A program made the translations under genes and the position numbers. Below, one piece after another: positions 62,701-64,000 of a stretch of 64,000 nt of DNA. The stretch is taken from assembly GCA_964035795.1 (NCBI GenBank), contig OZ038321.1, positions 22,765,707-22,829,706 of the forward strand, read 5' to 3'. The DNA is from Pterobdella sp. o SKG-2022. Its lineage: Eukaryota > Annelida > Clitellata > Hirudinida > Piscicolidae. Within the stretch, counting starts at the first letter, position 1. Each line of letters starts with the position of its first letter. The notes beneath the pieces were generated by a model. That model ran no database searches, was not told where the DNA came from, and was given only the letters and a program-made list of their open reading frames with translations.

Positions 62701-62828
62701 AAATAAAGTGAATTCAAACGAAAAAGATGGCGGCATGAAGAACCACGTGGAGAATGTCGAGAAAAATGAATGACTTGGTGTAAGCCCTGTCCAGCAAGCT
62801 GTGACCCAGCTCCACGAAGGGGTGCAAC
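56581..62828 (-). CDS. Peripherin/ROM1-like tetraspanin 2 (7 exons found, 5' end missing)
   Basis: Exons 62828-62720, 62582-62487, 61894-61796, 59243-59107, 58734-58575, 57668-57479, 56819-56581; all phases agree (342 residues plus a split first codon). TM2 FIFLDILHVVLHAAIFF; TM3 FFSIIASIFFIVVCLHVV; the loop has YQFERQCCGVESAKNWIEI, LPYSCCSIKSMNPC and EKGCYDY (six cysteines); TM4 MQILITAHLITAFFE/IFNVVIF, then RYLQTS as in peripherin-2. Exon 57668-57479 is 190 nt, the same as its counterpart in tetraspanin 1, with identical phases at the last three introns; exons 3 and 4 of tetraspanin 1 are one exon here. As in tetraspanin 1, the intermolecular disulphide cysteine is absent. The last exon differs: EEEDLMGDIVLKRENIEEVE, then about 50 residues almost wholly Lys/Arg. 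The TM1 exon (phase 2 exit) was not found. Confidence 0.87.
60989..61070. mobile_element. Degenerate MITE-like inverted repeat
   Basis: CACGAAGCTTTTCAATTCA and CTCGAAAAGCTTGGTGCATG as opposed cores about 45 nt apart, in a tetraspanin 2 intron. Confidence 0.6.
61550..61795 (-). repeat. GTGG-rich intron start (tetraspanin 2)
   Basis: On the gene's sense strand about 240 nt after the donor at 61795 consist of GTGG, GGGGTGTGG and GATGTG repeats. The far end of the same intron, before 59243, is rich in CACC and ACCACCC. Confidence 0.7.
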
Positions 62829-62839
62829 CTACGGGTGTT

Positions 62840-64000
62840 TGCGTGTTTGTGTATTTTTTATACTCTTGTTTGTTTTTTTGCAAGTTTTTTCATAGATTTT
62901 TAGCTTTTAGTTCGTCTTTTTTATATATTATTTTTTACTCAACACTATAAATAACATAGTGTTTCTAATAAATCCATTAGCTTCTTGTCCGCATGACCAG
63001 CATCGTTACTTTGGTTGTTGATGTGAAGATTTCTTGCACATCAATTTTTTATTAGTCGTTTGTTCAAAATAAAACGTGTACTATAACTTTTCAAAAAATT
63101 ATTTTGTAAAAAACATAATTTTATTTTTAAACGAAAAAATAGATATAAATAAAGCTAACACATCTATATAGGCTTTTCAAAAAAGGTTATAAATTTTTTT
63201 AGAAACATATGACGCGTCTTAATTGACATATTTTTGCTTTCATAACCATCAAAACAAGGCAGATTTCAAACACATTGTTGTTTTGAAAAAAACTAAAACT
63301 TTTAACTCTTTTTCAAAACATTGAAAAATTATTGGAACCCATAGAAACCCCTCAAAATAACCAGGAAGGAACATAGAGAAAAATCTCTATAAAATAACAT
63401 CGTTCGAAATAAAACTACAAGAACTTTGTCTTTTCCAAAATGTTAACTTTAATATTCAAAATCAAATTTTTATATATTTGAACCATTTTTCAATGAGCTT
63501 TATTTTATTTGGATTTCCGCAATCTCAATTGTCATTTTTTTTACACTTATCACTTAAAAATCTCACAAACTTCTCCATAATCTTTTGCCCCAACGCCGCT
63601 TCCAATAAGAATGCTAAGAACTTAGACTTTGAAAATATTCATCAAAAAGATTTGAACCCAAACCACCGAATCGCCCCACAATACCGGATTGCCCCCCACC
63701 ACTCACTCGATGGCTTCGTGAACCATGAAAAATAATGATGTCACACCCGATGACATCATCAACACTTGAATGATCATCATCATCATGGCCCATTGCACTC
63801 TGGGTTATGAAAATAATCAATAACAATGAAAAATATAAAAATATTTTTAATTTTTTATTTTGATAACTTTGTATTCATTTTCATTCATTTATAGAACGTT
63901 TTTGAAAGGAAAATTAGAATTGGTTTGAAGCGCTACTGATAATTATGATGAAAAATCTTTGGTGATTGGAAAAAATGTTTTTGTCAATGATTTTTATGAA
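62840..64000. other. Flank of tetraspanin 2, no exon recognised
   Basis: The missing first exon (TM1) of tetraspanin 2 should lie here or beyond the window, but I found no suitable hydrophobic minus-strand frame ending in phase 2. Confidence 0.35.

Overview
This is a window of A+T-rich animal nuclear DNA. The evidence is split genes with GT-AG introns, metazoan-only families (a JAK tyrosine kinase, two peripherin/ROM1-type tetraspanins, a rhodopsin-class peptide GPCR, an FKBP6-type co-chaperone), many decayed LINEs, tRNA-derived SINEs and MITE-like hairpins. The FMRFamide-receptor-like GPCR and the zinc-finger-tailed LINEs suggest an invertebrate bilaterian, perhaps a lophotrochozoan. The species cannot be named from the sequence. 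Nothing prokaryotic is present. Exon limits were worked out by hand from splice sites, reading phase and family similarity. Where every phase agrees (FKBP6, tetraspanin 1, the known part of tetraspanin 2, the GPCR, most of JAK) the models are strong.

1-17.7 kb is repeat-rich. Decayed LINEs lie at 0.2-2.3 kb, 3.5-5.1 kb, 8.4-10.3 kb (inside an FKBP6 intron), 12.8-13.2 kb and 16.4-17.7 kb. Between them sit a complete 13-exon FKBP6/shutdown-like gene (minus strand, 12373 to 5727), two diverged copies of a small secreted-protein gene (2.6-3.1 and 15.4-15.9 kb, minus strand; the second next to a Thr-rich tandem-repeat frame), a SINE, and a dead copy of one JAK exon.

18.3-31.4 kb holds two plus-strand genes: a small EF-hand protein (18.3-20.7 kb) and a full JAK with FERM, SH2, pseudokinase (JH2) and kinase (JH1) domains (21159-31375). 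In JAK the kinase motifs are intact. The pseudokinase has HGN and DPG in place of HRD and DFG, and the SH2 appears to lack its phosphotyrosine-binding arginine.

31.9-36 kb is intergenic, with LINE scraps and MITE-like inverted repeats. 36.1-62.8 kb holds a plus-strand peripherin-like gene (36120-44501), a plus-strand FMRFamide-receptor-like GPCR (48203-54845, first exon not found) and a minus-strand peripherin-like paralogue (56581-62828, 5' end beyond the resolved part). The two tetraspanins share splice phases and a 190-nt exon. Both lack the cysteine used for covalent oligomerisation in vertebrate peripherin-2, and they differ completely in their C-terminal tails.

The most unusual general signal is in the introns. 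In five unrelated genes on both strands, introns tend to begin with G/GT-rich sequence (GGTGG, GTGG) and end with C/CA-rich sequence (CCACC, CACACC), so the two ends could base-pair. A second general signal is a family of short inverted-repeat elements sharing the core AAGCTTTTCGTT, found about a dozen times.
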